This document shows, piece by piece, positions 44,491 through 57,847 of a DNA stretch of 64,000 nucleotides. Within the stretch, counting starts at the first letter, position 1, and every line of letters begins with the position of its first letter. Made by a program: the position numbers and the translations under genes. Location: positions 1-64,000 of the forward strand of contig JAGNEZ010000006.1 in assembly GCA_018003015.1 (NCBI GenBank), given 5' to 3'. Source of the DNA: Phycisphaerae bacterium (GTDB lineage Bacteria; Planctomycetota; Phycisphaerae; UBA1845; PWPN01). The notes beneath the pieces are model-generated. The model was given only the letters and a program-made list of their open reading frames with translations, did no database searches and was not told the DNA's origin.

Positions 44491-47400
44491 TCAGGTGTCG
44501 GCCATGGTCTTGGATGTTCCCGTCCCCAAGGCGACCCGCTGGGTCTGTCGACGGATCGCTTCAGTCAATTTGCCCATGTCGATGGGCTTGCTGACGTAGT
44601 CGTCGCAGCCGGCATCGAGGCACTTCTGGCGATCCTGCTCCATGGCATGGGCGGTCAGGGCGATGATCGGGCCGCGGTACTCGGCCGCGCGGAGCCGCGC
44701 GGTGGCCTCGTAGCCGTCTATCTCCGGCATCTGCATGTCCATGAGGATTACGTCAAACGGACGAGAGGGGTCTGCTTGTCTTCGGCCATGTGCCGCGCCC
44801 ATTGTCCTCTCCACAGCCTCCTGACCATTGGCGACGACCGCGACTGAGGCCCCCGCCTTCCTGAGCAGATGGCGGAACAGGCGCTGATTGTCTGGTCCGT
44901 CCTCGGCGAGCAGGATACGGAGCCCCTCCAACGGTCTGGTCTGCGCCACGGTGATGCAGGTCTCCGCGGAGGGCGTGTGCCGCAAGGGCGTTGACTCTCC
45001 GACCCAATCCCCTTCCATCATGGTGACGCCGTCGAGCGGGCCGGCCGCCACGGTGGCCCGAAACCGCGTTCCCAGGCCCGGCTGGGTTTCGACGATGACG
45101 ACATCGCCGCCGAGCAGCTGAGCGAGTCGCCTGCTGATGACCAGGCCCAGGCCGGTTCCACCGTATTGCCGGGTAGTCGAGGTATCCGCTTGGCCAAACG
45201 CCTGGAAGAGTCGACTGACCTGCTCCGGTGCCATACCAATCCCCGTATCAATCACGTCGAACTGCATCCGGGCTTCATCGTTCTCGACGATCAGGCGGAT
45301 CGCCAGCCTCACGCCGCCCACGTCGGTGAACTTGACGGCGTTACCCAGGAGATTGACCAAGATCTGCCGTAGCCGCAACGGATCAGTACGGATAGTCTCG
45401 GGGATGGGCCCGACGAACTCGATATCGAAGCCCAGGCCCTTGGCCGTCGCTCGCGCCTGAACCAGGGAGGCCGCCTCGGCAATGATCTGGCAGGGTGAGC
45501 AGGGAACCTGCTCGGTGGTCATCTTGTCCGCCTCGATTTTGGAGAGATCGAGGACGTCGTTGATCAGTGCCAGGAGATGCTCGCCGTTACGCCGGATGAT
45601 GGCAATGGACTCACGCAGTTGATGACCGCCATGGGCGCACTGTTCGGGGCAGGCCTCGCTGATCAGGTCGGCATACCCGAGGATCGCGGTCATCGGAGTG
45701 CGGATTTCGTGGCTCATGTTGGCCAGGAACTCACTCTTGGCAGTGTTGGCTCTGGCCGCCTCAATGGCCAGTGACTGTGCGTGGGCCGTGGCCTTCTCGA
45801 GAGATCGGTTGGTTTCCTGAATCGCTGCCTCGATCCGCTTGCGTTCGGTGATGTCTCGGGAAACGCCGACGACGGAGAGCACCTCGTCATTTGGGCCCAA
45901 GACGGGGGTCACGGCTGCGCTGTGCCAATGCCACGAGCCGTCGGCATGGCGGACGCGGTATTCCGGGATCCGTGCTGTTTCTTTTGTCTGGATGGCTTCG
46001 GAGATCTGCTTCATGCAATCAGGAAGGTCGTCCGGGTGAGTGATCCCCTGAGCGAGCGTACCGAGAAGGGATGACGGCTCATGCCCCGTCTCTCGTTTCC
46101 AGGATGGAGAGGCGTAGGTGAATATCCCTTCGATGGTCAAGTTGCAGAGCAGATCGGAGGAGTGATCGAGGATCAGGCGGTGCTTTGCCTCGCTCTCGCG
46201 CAACGCCGCGGTCCGTGCCTGCACCAGAGTTTCGAGATCGGCCCGGCGGCCGGTCAGGAATGCAGTGAAGGCGGTCAGCACCGCGGTCATCAGCAGTCCC
46301 ACCAGGGCGGAGATTCGTCCAGCCTGCGCCGGGTGATTCATCAGAAACGACCGCCCCGGATGGACGGTCAACGCGTAGCACTTTCCGAAGACGAACAGAG
46401 GAAAGATGCTGGCCAGGTCCGCACCGTCGGAAAGGATTACGCCTTTGCCCGTGCCGTCATTCGATCGCCGCAGGCCGGCCTGACGCGAGGAAGAGGCCAG
46501 GAAGCGAGATGGCTGGCCGTTCCGGAGCTGGTGCAAGTCCACAACAAGGAGTGTGCGATCATCCGTTTCCCTGCAAGCCAAGGTGGTCTTGAGGAGCGAT
46601 TCCAGCCGCAGGACCGCCAGGGCGAAACCGGAAAAGGCTTTGGCCTTTCCTTTCCCGGAGCCCACGGGATGGAACACCAGCACGCTGGTCTTTTGGTCTT
46701 CTTCCTGGACCAGAGTCAAGGGCTCGGTGGCCACCGGCAGACTGGTGTCCATCGCCTGCTTCAGTGCGGCCCGTCGGCACGGCTCAGAACCAAGGTCGAA
46801 GCCCAAAGCCGCCTCATTGCCGGCCAACGGCTCAACATAGCAGACGGGGTAATACACCTCCCGCCCGACGGCTCGTTCTTGTTGTCCCGCGGCCCCCTTT
46901 TGCCAGACGATGAAGTCTTTGAGACCCTCGGCCCGGGCGTGTTCCTCGAGAGTCTCGAGTTCAGCGGCAGGAATCGAAGGAATCCACTCGAGGGCTTGCA
47001 GACCGCTCTGCCGCACGATCGGCTCGGAGAAGGTGACGAACTCGTCCCTTTTCACCGTCTCGCAGCCTTCATAAAAGCGGGCGAGGCCGCCGAGCTGATT
47101 CTCTCTTAAGTCGCTAAAAGCCTCCACGACGCGGTTCGCCTGGACCTCGGCTAGATGCGAGAACATCGCTCGCCGAGAACGGATCTCGTTGTCGTGGAAA
47201 ACCGATGTGGTGATGAGCGTCAGCGTCAGGCTGACCACGGCCACGAGATAGGCTTCCACATTTCGCAGCCGCCCCTGGCGATCCAAAGGCAGTCGATCAC
47301 GCCATCGTAGGGCCAGTATCCCGCTCAGCAGGATAGCCGCTACAACCAGCGCGTATGAGCCCGCAATCAGTCGCTCCCGACGGAGAGTCGCGTGCCAATC

Positions 47401-47994
47401 GTTGGCGTCGATATCCAGACCTACGGCCAACAGCATGGCGCCCGTGCGCGGGTCAAGCACGGGTGTGTATGCCGAGACAAACGTGCCGTATTCGTCGGTA
47501 TAGGGGCCTTCGCTGAAGGGCTGGCCGGTTTTGAAGAACTCACGCACTCTCGGTGTGGGTTGCTCGTAGATCGTTCCGGGGGGCGAGGCCTGGGTGTCGC
47601 CTTCATCATAGGACTCCGGGCCGAAGAGCAGTGTCTCGTTCCGCTGGGCAATCGTGTAGATCCCTCGGCAGCGAGCCAATGGTCGATAGCTCGCCATCTG
47701 CTCATGCAACCGCTGCAGAATTGGGTTGGCCCTGTCGGCCTCGGTGAAGGAGAGACGCTTCACCTGTTCGGGATCGATCGTTCGAGCGATAGCCGCCGCC
47801 TGCTGTAGAAGTTCAGCGCGCATTTCGCTGTCTTTGTTCTTCACCCGCCACTCTCCCACCCGCCAGCCGCTGGCCAGGAGGAGGATGATCGCCGCGAGAG
47901 CCACCTTGCCTCGGAATCTGGATGGGAAACCGCCGAGTCGCGTTGTCGGCGAGTCACTTGTTGTATTCTCAGACGTGCTGTGTTCCACCATCAT
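44491..47994 (-). CDS. Hybrid sensor histidine kinase/response regulator with CHASE and PAS
   Basis: 1,167 aa. TM1 (VALAAIILLLASGW, about 30-45) and TM2 (SYALVVAAILLSGILALRW, about 210) enclose a Cache-like sensor region. After a further helix (AYLVAVVSLTLTLITTSVFH) comes a CHASE domain (FSDLRENQLGGLARFYEG ... LEWIPSIPAAE ... GFDLGSEPCRRAAL) ending at a fourth helix (ISALVGLLMTAVLTAFTAFL). A PAS/PAC domain follows (IFTYASPSWKRETGHEPSSL), then HisKA (FLANMSHEIRTPMTAILGYA), HATPase (ILVNLLGNAVKFTDVGG, DTGIGM, GGTGLGL) and a receiver (RILLAEDGPDNQ, Asp in VILMDMQMPEIDGYEA, Lys in YVSKPID). Double periplasmic sensing is suggested; ligands unknown. Confidence 0.9.
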   Translation of the reverse strand: MMVEHSTSENTTSDSPTTRLGGFPSRFRGKVALAAIILLLASGWRVGEWRVKNKDSEMRAELLQQAAAIARTIDPEQVKRLSFTEADRANPILQRLHEQMASYRPLARCRGIYTIAQRNETLLFGPESYDEGDTQASPPGTIYEQPTPRVREFFKTGQPFSEGPYTDEYGTFVSAYTPVLDPRTGAMLLAVGLDIDANDWHATLRRERLIAGSYALVVAAILLSGILALRWRDRLPLDRQGRLRNVEAYLVAVVSLTLTLITTSVFHDNEIRSRRAMFSHLAEVQANRVVEAFSDLRENQLGGLARFYEGCETVKRDEFVTFSEPIVRQSGLQALEWIPSIPAAELETLEEHARAEGLKDFIVWQKGAAGQQERAVGREVYYPVCYVEPLAGNEAALGFDLGSEPCRRAALKQAMDTSLPVATEPLTLVQEEDQKTSVLVFHPVGSGKGKAKAFSGFALAVLRLESLLKTTLACRETDDRTLLVVDLHQLRNGQPSRFLASSSRQAGLRRSNDGTGKGVILSDGADLASIFPLFVFGKCYALTVHPGRSFLMNHPAQAGRISALVGLLMTAVLTAFTAFLTGRRADLETLVQARTAALRESEAKHRLILDHSSDLLCNLTIEGIFTYASPSWKRETGHEPSSLLGTLAQGITHPDDLPDCMKQISEAIQTKETARIPEYRVRHADGSWHWHSAAVTPVLGPNDEVLSVVGVSRDITERKRIEAAIQETNRSLEKATAHAQSLAIEAARANTAKSEFLANMSHEIRTPMTAILGYADLISEACPEQCAHGGHQLRESIAIIRRNGEHLLALINDVLDLSKIEADKMTTEQVPCSPCQIIAEAASLVQARATAKGLGFDIEFVGPIPETIRTDPLRLRQILVNLLGNAVKFTDVGGVRLAIRLIVENDEARMQFDVIDTGIGMAPEQVSRLFQAFGQADTSTTRQYGGTGLGLVISRRLAQLLGGDVVIVETQPGLGTRFRATVAAGPLDGVTMMEGDWVGESTPLRHTPSAETCITVAQTRPLEGLRILLAEDGPDNQRLFRHLLRKAGASVAVVANGQEAVERTMGAAHGRRQADPSRPFDVILMDMQMPEIDGYEATARLRAAEYRGPIIALTAHAMEQDRQKCLDAGCDDYVSKPIDMGKLTEAIRRQTQRVALGTGTSKTMADT

Positions 47995-48221
47995 AGCGCG
48001 GCACGCTCATTCCGGTTGGCGTCGTCCCCGCAGGCGCGGAGAACACGTGACCATGGGCATGGATCCAAGACAGCCAACCCTGTTCCTGTTCTGTCATCGG
48101 CACGCGGGCAAGGGGGACTTAGTATCCCTTCTCCTGTCAGCCCGATAACATTCAGCCTGGCCGAACGAAAGGAAATCCGTGCGGACCTCCGGAAGCGAAG
48201 ACGGATGTCTGTCCTGGCGAG

Positions 48222-48429
48222 CTACTGCTGACTCAGATTCACCGGTTGGATCGACGGCGCCTTGGGCCCGGTGACCTTGTCGTCACGGGGAATGCTGCGC
48301 CATGACGGTCGGTCGTGGACAATGAGATCGTTTTCCTGGTCAGGGCGAGCAGTACCGTCAGGAACATCATCCAATTGAGGTGCTTCACTCGGGGTCGCTT
48401 TTGGCCGGCGTCCTGTTTCTTCGTAGGGG

Positions 48430-48433
<4 letters not shown>
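48222..48433 (-). pseudogene. Possible small frameshifted gene downstream of acnA
   Basis: A TTG at 48433, overlapping the acnA stop, opens TPTKKQDAGQKRPRVKHLNW then MMFLTVLLA. In a second frame the text PDQENDLIVHDRPSWRSIPR then DDKVTGPKAPSIQPVNLSQ runs to a TAG at 48222. Each half looks like protein but they lie in different frames, with the shift near 48340. It may be a broken small membrane-associated protein, or chance. The 230 bp between this and the hybrid kinase start contain nothing clear. Confidence 0.2.
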
Positions 48434-51174
<2,741 letters not shown>

Positions 51175-51185
51175 CGCCGTTTGGA

Positions 51186-51218
51186 TGTCCGACGGACAAC
51201 ACTCCGTCGCGAATTGTA
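51186..51218 (-). promoter_or_regulatory. acnA promoter -10 and palindromic operator candidate
   Basis: On the minus strand a TACAAT -10 box occupies 51218-51213; its -35 is poor. A perfect palindrome TGTCCGACGGACA (51186-51198, 6-1-6) lies just downstream of the expected start site, between promoter and coding start. That is a good position for a repressor site. The -10 assignment is tentative. Confidence 0.35.
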
Positions 51219-51519
51219 GCGTGCTTCGCCTTTTTTCATATGAGCGTAAAAAAATGCGCTGGAGTTGGTGCGTTCTCAGCTTGAGCTTGAGTTGTTCTGG
51301 TGGACCGTTCGCTGGGATCGATACTTACGACTGAGCCGAGTACCTGGGACGTCTCCAGGACAGCCAGTCGCGCAGAATACGCCGAGATGTCCTTATATCA
51401 AGCGGATCAGTATTGCCGGCGTAGCCTGGGAGCTCGCTCGGCCCCCAAATCCGCGCCCTTGCCCCTGTTGCCAGTTCAAGAGAAGCCCTTGCAGAAGCGG
51501 GTAATCCCCCTCAACCGAT

Positions 51520-51536
51520 TCGGCAAGAATTGCCGA
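51520..51536. promoter_or_regulatory. Palindrome TCGGCAA-GAA-TTGCCGA upstream of the flagellar cluster
   Basis: Perfect 7-3-7 inverted repeat, 76 bp before the TPR gene start. It contains GCCGACAG, similar to a sigma-28 -10 box, but no matching -35 at 15 bp is seen. It could be an operator or a small hairpin. The rest of the 438-bp divergent gap (51175-51612) holds only the acnA promoter candidate. Confidence 0.25.
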
Positions 51537-51612
51537 CAGATGCATCCTCGGGGACGGTGAGGCTCCAGCCTCGGCGTTGGTCAGGATGACCGTTCCAGCA
51601 GGGAAGCTCAGG

Positions 51613-54093
51613 ATGAGCGACGTATCTCAAGCAGTGACGCTAGGTCGCCAGTTGGCGGGGCGATGGCAGATTCCGCTGTTCGTCGTCGGGCTGGCCCTGC
51701 TCGGCGCCGGTGTCTGGCGGATGCGTCCGCCGGTCAAGGTCGCCTCCTTCGACGAGTTGTTCGGCTCTGTCGTCGCGCTCAAGGATGCTGGTCTCTACGC
51801 TGAGGCCAGCCAGGCGATCGAGCTCATGTTCCAGCGCAAGAACCTCCAGGTTGATGAGAAGCGGCGTCTTCACCGGCTGATGGCCGAGGTCATCCACGCC
51901 CATGAGTCCGGCAACAGCGTCCACGGCGTGTCGAATCTCAAGACGATCATCAATCACTCGGATACGGCTATGGAGCAGGGGGAACCGAGTGATGCCGGTT
52001 TGCATCGGATGCGGGCGGAGGCTTTCGAATGGCAGGGTCTGGCGGACCAGGCTGTCGAGGAGTACCGCAAGGCTCTCGCCCAGAACGTTGCCGACGCCTG
52101 GGTGGTGAAAAAGCGGATTCTCGACATCGAGCGGCAGGCAAGTAGGTTGAAGCCGGAGGATGAGTTGTCGGAGCTTGATGCTTTCGTTGCCGCTCCGGAC
52201 ATCAGCGACGACCTGCGCTACTGGGCGGCAGAGCGCAAAATGTCGCTGCTGTCGGATATAGGCAGGCATGAGGAAGCAGCTGGTTTCCTGGGCGCATACG
52301 CCGATCGTTTCACCGAAGGCGCCATGAGCGACCACTACGCCTACCTGCAGGCCTTGGCACATTTCCACCTGGGCCAATTGGACGAGAGCGAGCTGCAATT
52401 GCGAGCCCTTCGCGATCGGTTGGTGCCCGGCCACGCAATCTATGCGCGGGCTGGCTGGTTGTTGGGCAGGATTCAGCAGTCGTACCAGGCCTCGCCGTCG
52501 GCCCTGGCCACATTCGATGACGTTCTGGCCAAGACCAGCCCGAGCCCGTATCGAACGCTGGCCATTCTGGGACGAGCCGAGGCGCTCGCCGATCTCGAGC
52601 GCTATGACGAATCGGTTGAGGCCTTTCGCGAGGTGATCCGTCTTGCCTCGGAGTCGAAGTACGGCTCGGAAGTGGACCTGCAGGTTGTTCGGCAGACGAT
52701 GACGGTGCTTTCCGAATCGCTCCGAACTGCAGGGCGGCTGCAGGAAGCCATGGCCTATTTGCGTCTTGCTTCGAGGCTGGCACCGCCGGCCGATCAGCAA
52801 CTGCAGGCCATTTACGCGGCACGGACTGCGGATCTGGCTTACCTGCTGGGGCAGCGGGCTCGTGGTCAGCTCAAGCCAGGGGCGAGGGCGGCCAAAGGCG
52901 ACGTCGAACAAGTCCGTAAGTACTTCCTCGAGGCCGCCGAGCAGCACTTGCGTTTGGCCAAGTTGAAGGCTGCGGATGAGCAGACTTCGACGACGGCAAC
53001 CTGGCGGGCGGCGGATGCCCTGGATGAAGCTGGTGAACGATCGCGACGCGCGGAAGTGTTCGAGGCCTACATTCAGCAGCACCTGCGGCAGCAGCCACCC
53101 AGCGACAAGGTCCCAGAGGCTCTTCTTCGCCTGGGCCAGACCTATCAGGCGATGGGTGAATATGCGAAGGCCATCGAGTCCTATCAGCGAAACCTGGTCG
53201 ATTTCCCCAGAACTTACTGGGCGGTGCAATCGCTTGTGCCCCTGGCTGAGTGTTTCGCAGACACCCGTCAGCTCGACAAAGCGGAGAAGACGCTCCTGCG
53301 GATCGTGGAGCGCCAGGCAGGTGACTCCCTGGCCTTGATCGAGCCCGCGGCCCAGGAATACCGCGACGCGCTATTCAAGCTGGGGGACTTGTACAATCGG
53401 AACGGTGACTACGAAAAGGCGATCGCTCGATACGAGGAAGTGATCGATCGCTATCCCGATGATCCGCGTACCGACCAGGCGACATTCCTCCTGGCCAACG
53501 CCTATCGGCGTAGCGCTATTCGCATGCGCGAGGACTGGAAGGACCCGCGCAACCTGGCCCACAAGGACGAGTTGAAAGTCGCCCACCAGAAGCGCCTCGC
53601 CCGGGCCGAGCAGCTCTTCGGCCAGGTGATCGGGCGATACCAGGCTCGTCCGAAGGACTCACTGAGCGAACTCGATCACCTCCATCAGAAGCTGAGCTAC
53701 TTCTACCGGGCGGACGCCGTGTACGACCGGACCTACGCGGACGATCCGGCCGATCTTCGGCCATATATTGAGTCCATGCAGAAGTACGACGAAGCGGCCT
53801 GGCTCTATCAGCAGGATCCGATGGCTCTGTCGGCCCACGTGCAGATCATTAACTGCAACGTTCGAACGGGGCGAATCCAGGAGGCTCGCAAGGCTCTGCA
53901 GAGAGCCGGGTGGGCACTCAGGAACATACCGGACGAGAACTTCGACCCGTCGCTGCCTGGCAACGGTCGCAAGTACTGGGAGGATTACTTCGCCTGGCTC
54001 GGCCAGATGCCGATGCTGTCGGCCGACGAGACGCAGGTTTCACCGGTGATCGGCCAGTCAGCGGCCAGTCAGCCGACCAGCATGGGAGGATAG
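51613..54093 (+). CDS. Membrane-anchored TPR protein at the head of the flagellar cluster
   Basis: 826 aa from ATG 51613 (AGG a few bases upstream). One N-terminal transmembrane helix (WQIPLFVVGLALLGAGVW, about 18-35) anchors a large soluble domain of tetratricopeptide repeats. Clear ones are DAGLYAEASQAIELMFQRKN, GLADQAVEEYRKALAQNVAD, RYDESVEAFREVIRLASES, MGEYAKAIESYQRNLVDFPR and NGDYEKAIARYEEVIDRYPD. TPR solenoids bind proteins. Its 4-bp spacing to flgN and the following flagellar genes suggests a role in flagellar assembly or export, or co-expression only. No motif links it to a named flagellar TPR protein. Confidence 0.75.
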   Translation: MSDVSQAVTLGRQLAGRWQIPLFVVGLALLGAGVWRMRPPVKVASFDELFGSVVALKDAGLYAEASQAIELMFQRKNLQVDEKRRLHRLMAEVIHAHESGNSVHGVSNLKTIINHSDTAMEQGEPSDAGLHRMRAEAFEWQGLADQAVEEYRKALAQNVADAWVVKKRILDIERQASRLKPEDELSELDAFVAAPDISDDLRYWAAERKMSLLSDIGRHEEAAGFLGAYADRFTEGAMSDHYAYLQALAHFHLGQLDESELQLRALRDRLVPGHAIYARAGWLLGRIQQSYQASPSALATFDDVLAKTSPSPYRTLAILGRAEALADLERYDESVEAFREVIRLASESKYGSEVDLQVVRQTMTVLSESLRTAGRLQEAMAYLRLASRLAPPADQQLQAIYAARTADLAYLLGQRARGQLKPGARAAKGDVEQVRKYFLEAAEQHLRLAKLKAADEQTSTTATWRAADALDEAGERSRRAEVFEAYIQQHLRQQPPSDKVPEALLRLGQTYQAMGEYAKAIESYQRNLVDFPRTYWAVQSLVPLAECFADTRQLDKAEKTLLRIVERQAGDSLALIEPAAQEYRDALFKLGDLYNRNGDYEKAIARYEEVIDRYPDDPRTDQATFLLANAYRRSAIRMREDWKDPRNLAHKDELKVAHQKRLARAEQLFGQVIGRYQARPKDSLSELDHLHQKLSYFYRADAVYDRTYADDPADLRPYIESMQKYDEAAWLYQQDPMALSAHVQIINCNVRTGRIQEARKALQRAGWALRNIPDENFDPSLPGNGRKYWEDYFAWLGQMPMLSADETQVSPVIGQSAASQPTSMGG

Positions 54094-54097
54094 GACG

Positions 54098-54562
54098 ATG
54101 GTGGCACAGCAGACGAAGCTCGATTCGACGACGTTGATCGCCCTGCTCACGGAACAGCGATCGCTGTATTCACAGCTTGGCGAGCTGGCAGGTACCCAAC
54201 GTGGTCTGATTACGGGCGGGGAACCCGAACGGCTGCTGTCGGTTCTTGGTGAGCGGCAGAAACTGGTCGACCGGCTGGATGCTCTGGGCGGTCGTCTGAG
54301 ACCCTATCTCGAGGGCTGGAAGGCATTCCGAACGACGATGACCCCCGCCGATACTCTTCGCGTCAATCGTCTGCTTGGTGAAGTGAACACTATGCTGACC
54401 GGTATCCTCGAGAAGGACAAAGCCGACGCCCAATTACTGGCCGCGCGCAAGAGTTGCACCGCCAAGGCCATCGAAACGGTGACCATCGGTCGGCAGGTCG
54501 GGGCGGCCTATGTGGCCAATGCGTACCAGACACGGCCGAGCCGGGATTGGAGCGACGAATGA
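54098..54562 (+). CDS. flgN: Flagellar export chaperone FlgN-like
   Basis: 154 aa, all helical, cytoplasmic. The N-terminal antiparallel pair (LIALLTEQRSLYSQLGELAG ... LLSVLGERQKLVDRLDALGG) matches the FlgN fold and length. FlgN escorts the hook-filament junction proteins FlgK and FlgL to the export gate. It follows the TPR gene by 4 bp, and its TGA overlaps the ATG of the kinase gene (ATGA). Its place here, away from flgK/flgL (not in the window), is less usual. Identification rests on pattern and context. Confidence 0.62.
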   Translation: MVAQQTKLDSTTLIALLTEQRSLYSQLGELAGTQRGLITGGEPERLLSVLGERQKLVDRLDALGGRLRPYLEGWKAFRTTMTPADTLRVNRLLGEVNTMLTGILEKDKADAQLLAARKSCTAKAIETVTIGRQVGAAYVANAYQTRPSRDWSDE

Positions 54563-55488
54563 GCCCTACGGCGACGATGCCGGACAGATGCGGAGTAGCC
54601 GGTCGACAGCCACCTGGCATGGGCTTGGCTGGGGCCGCGGTCGCGGACTTGACTCCTCGTGAGCGTGAACTCGGCGCGATCATTGACGCATACAACCAGG
54701 TGACCGAGCAGCTCAAGCTGTCTCATGACAGGCTAAGCAGGGAGGTGGTCCGTCTTCGCGAGGAGCTGGCTGACAAGAACCGCTTGCTGCGTCGGCGGGA
54801 GCGATTGGCGGCCCTGGGCGAGTTGGCCGCGGGCGTGGCCCATGAAATCCGCAATCCGCTGGGCGGCATCGGCTTGTTCGCCTCGCTGCTTCGACGTGAT
54901 CTGAAGGATCGGCCGGAATCCCTGCGAGTGGTGGACAGAATCATCAAGGGTGTGAGTTCGCTGGAGTCCGTGGTGACGGATATTCTCGAGTTCGGCCGGC
55001 CGCCCAAGGCGATGCCCGGCCGAGTCCAGCTAGACACCGTGGTTCGGGAGACCATCGAGCTGGCGGCGGTGAGAAGTCAACGGCTGCAGATCGAGGTGAT
55101 CGCGGAACACAACCTGGAGGACGTGGAGCTGGTGACTGATGCGGCCATGCTGCAGCGGGCCTTGCTCAACCTGCTGTTCAATGCGATCGAGGCCGCCGCC
55201 CAGTCGCCTCCGCCTCGCCGGGTGACCGTCCGGCTGCAGGGCGTCGACGCCGATTACGTCGCCTTGACCGTCGCTGATAGCGGGCCGGGTATCCCCGAGG
55301 AACTCCTGGACCGGATCTTCAATCCGTTCTTCACGACCAAAGACACCGGGACTGGCCTGGGATTGTCCATCGTCCATCAGATCGCCGAAACGCTGGGGGG
55401 GAGCGTTCAAGCGGCCAACCGCGCAGGCGGGGGGGCGGTGTTCACGCTTCGGGTGGCGAGGAATGGCGTGCGGGTGAGTGATGAGTGA
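54559..55488 (+). CDS. FlrB/FleS-like soluble histidine kinase
   Basis: 309 aa without transmembrane helices. After a short leader a coiled coil ([20 protein letters not shown]) leads to HisKA ([20 protein letters not shown], phospho-His near residue 95). The HATPase has N box [20 protein letters not shown]1 [20 protein letters not shown] and G2 [20 protein letters not shown]. The ATG overlaps the flgN stop. The sigma-54 response regulator follows 171 bp later, the FlrB-FlrC / FleS-FleR arrangement that times class III flagellar genes. It probably senses assembly state inside the cell. The 171 bp between contain no clear gene. Confidence 0.85.
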   Translation: MSPTATMPDRCGVAGRQPPGMGLAGAAVADLTPRERELGAIIDAYNQVTEQLKLSHDRLSREVVRLREELADKNRLLRRRERLAALGELAAGVAHEIRNPLGGIGLFASLLRRDLKDRPESLRVVDRIIKGVSSLESVVTDILEFGRPPKAMPGRVQLDTVVRETIELAAVRSQRLQIEVIAEHNLEDVELVTDAAMLQRALLNLLFNAIEAAAQSPPPRRVTVRLQGVDADYVALTVADSGPGIPEELLDRIFNPFFTTKDTGTGLGLSIVHQIAETLGGSVQAANRAGGGAVFTLRVARNGVRVSDE

Positions 55489-55659
55489 CGAAAGACATGA
55501 GTGTATTGGAGGTTTTGAGCTCGGCGGGCTCAGTCAGGCCGAGGGATACTCGGGTCTGCCCTTGGGCTGCTCCTCGGTCGACGGGCAGGGCCGGTTCATC
55601 GACCGATCGCTGAAGACCGAACGTCTGAAGCTGACAACTCGTCATGGAGGTTTTGTCGC

Positions 55660-57045
<1,386 letters not shown>

Positions 57046-57234
57046 CGGATCGGCCTGTCTGGGGTGTGGATGACCGAGGGTGAAACCGGTGAAACGGAAG
57101 GCCCGGAGACGCCAAGCGTGGGAGTTGGGGGTGGGCATGGTGAGAAGCGCAGGATTTGCGCTGAAGCGCAAGTCTCGGCAGCCTGTGGCAGGTCCGGACC
57201 CTGCTGGGAGGCCTGGATGTTAATCCGGGTAATC

Positions 57235-57250
57235 TGGCATCGCTCGTGCA
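57235..57250 (+). promoter_or_regulatory. Sigma-54 promoter candidate upstream of flgB
   Basis: TGGCATCGCTCGTGCA against consensus TGGCAC-N5-TTGCA, with GG and GC at the required 10-bp spacing. The start would be near 57262 and the leader about 65 nt to flgB. It follows the gene for an FlrC-like sigma-54 activator, which makes the assignment more likely. The gap 57046-57326 has no gene. Confidence 0.55.
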
Positions 57251-57326
57251 GGGGGTGGATGGCGTGATGACTCTGTGCCTGCGCACGGACCGGCCGGCGT
57301 GTTGCCGGGCGGAAAGAGGTGGTGCG

Positions 57327-57761
57327 ATGTTCCTGACGGACTTGGCGAATAGTGGGCCGATACCCGTGCTCGAGAAGCTAGCCGCCTTTACTGAAGCTCG
57401 CCAGCGGATGCTGGCCGAGAACATCGCCAACATCGACAACCCGGAGTATCGCGCGAAGCAATTGGACCCCAAGACGTTCCAGGAATCGCTTCGCAAGGCG
57501 CTGCACGCCCGGCGAGAGAACCCGACCAGCGGCTTTGTACTGAAGGGAACCGACGAGATACGGCAGGACGAACAGGGCCATCTGGTGGTTAACCCCAGTG
57601 AAGTGCCCGCCGAGAACGTGTTGTTCCATGACCACACCAACGCTCGGGTCGAGCGGCAGATGGCGGCCATGGCCGAGAACACCATGATGCATCAGGCGGC
57701 GATCGAGCTGCTTCGCTCGAGATTCGAGGGGCTGAAGGCGGCCATCCGGGGGCAGAGCTAG
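57327..57761 (+). CDS. flgB: Flagellar basal-body proximal rod protein FlgB
   Basis: 144 aa. ATG 57327 is preceded by AAGAGGTGG; a longer in-frame start at 57246 would span the sigma-54 site and was rejected. The N-terminal rod motif reads ARQRMLAENIANIDNPEYRA (the 'ANxxNxxTPGY'-like signature, here NIDNPEYRA). The C-terminal helix reads RVERQMAAMAENTMMHQAAI ... LLRSRFEGLKAAIRG. FlgB forms the cell-proximal rod, exported by the flagellar type III apparatus. First gene of the flgB-flgC-fliE-fliF run. Confidence 0.93.
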   Translation: MFLTDLANSGPIPVLEKLAAFTEARQRMLAENIANIDNPEYRAKQLDPKTFQESLRKALHARRENPTSGFVLKGTDEIRQDEQGHLVVNPSEVPAENVLFHDHTNARVERQMAAMAENTMMHQAAIELLRSRFEGLKAAIRGQS

Positions 57762-57847
57762 TCGGCGGATGTCGTGAAGGCGCTGCCCTGGAGCGGATAG
57801 CCGGCGTGGCGATGGGTTTCTGAGAAGGAAGGCAGAAGGATCATCGG

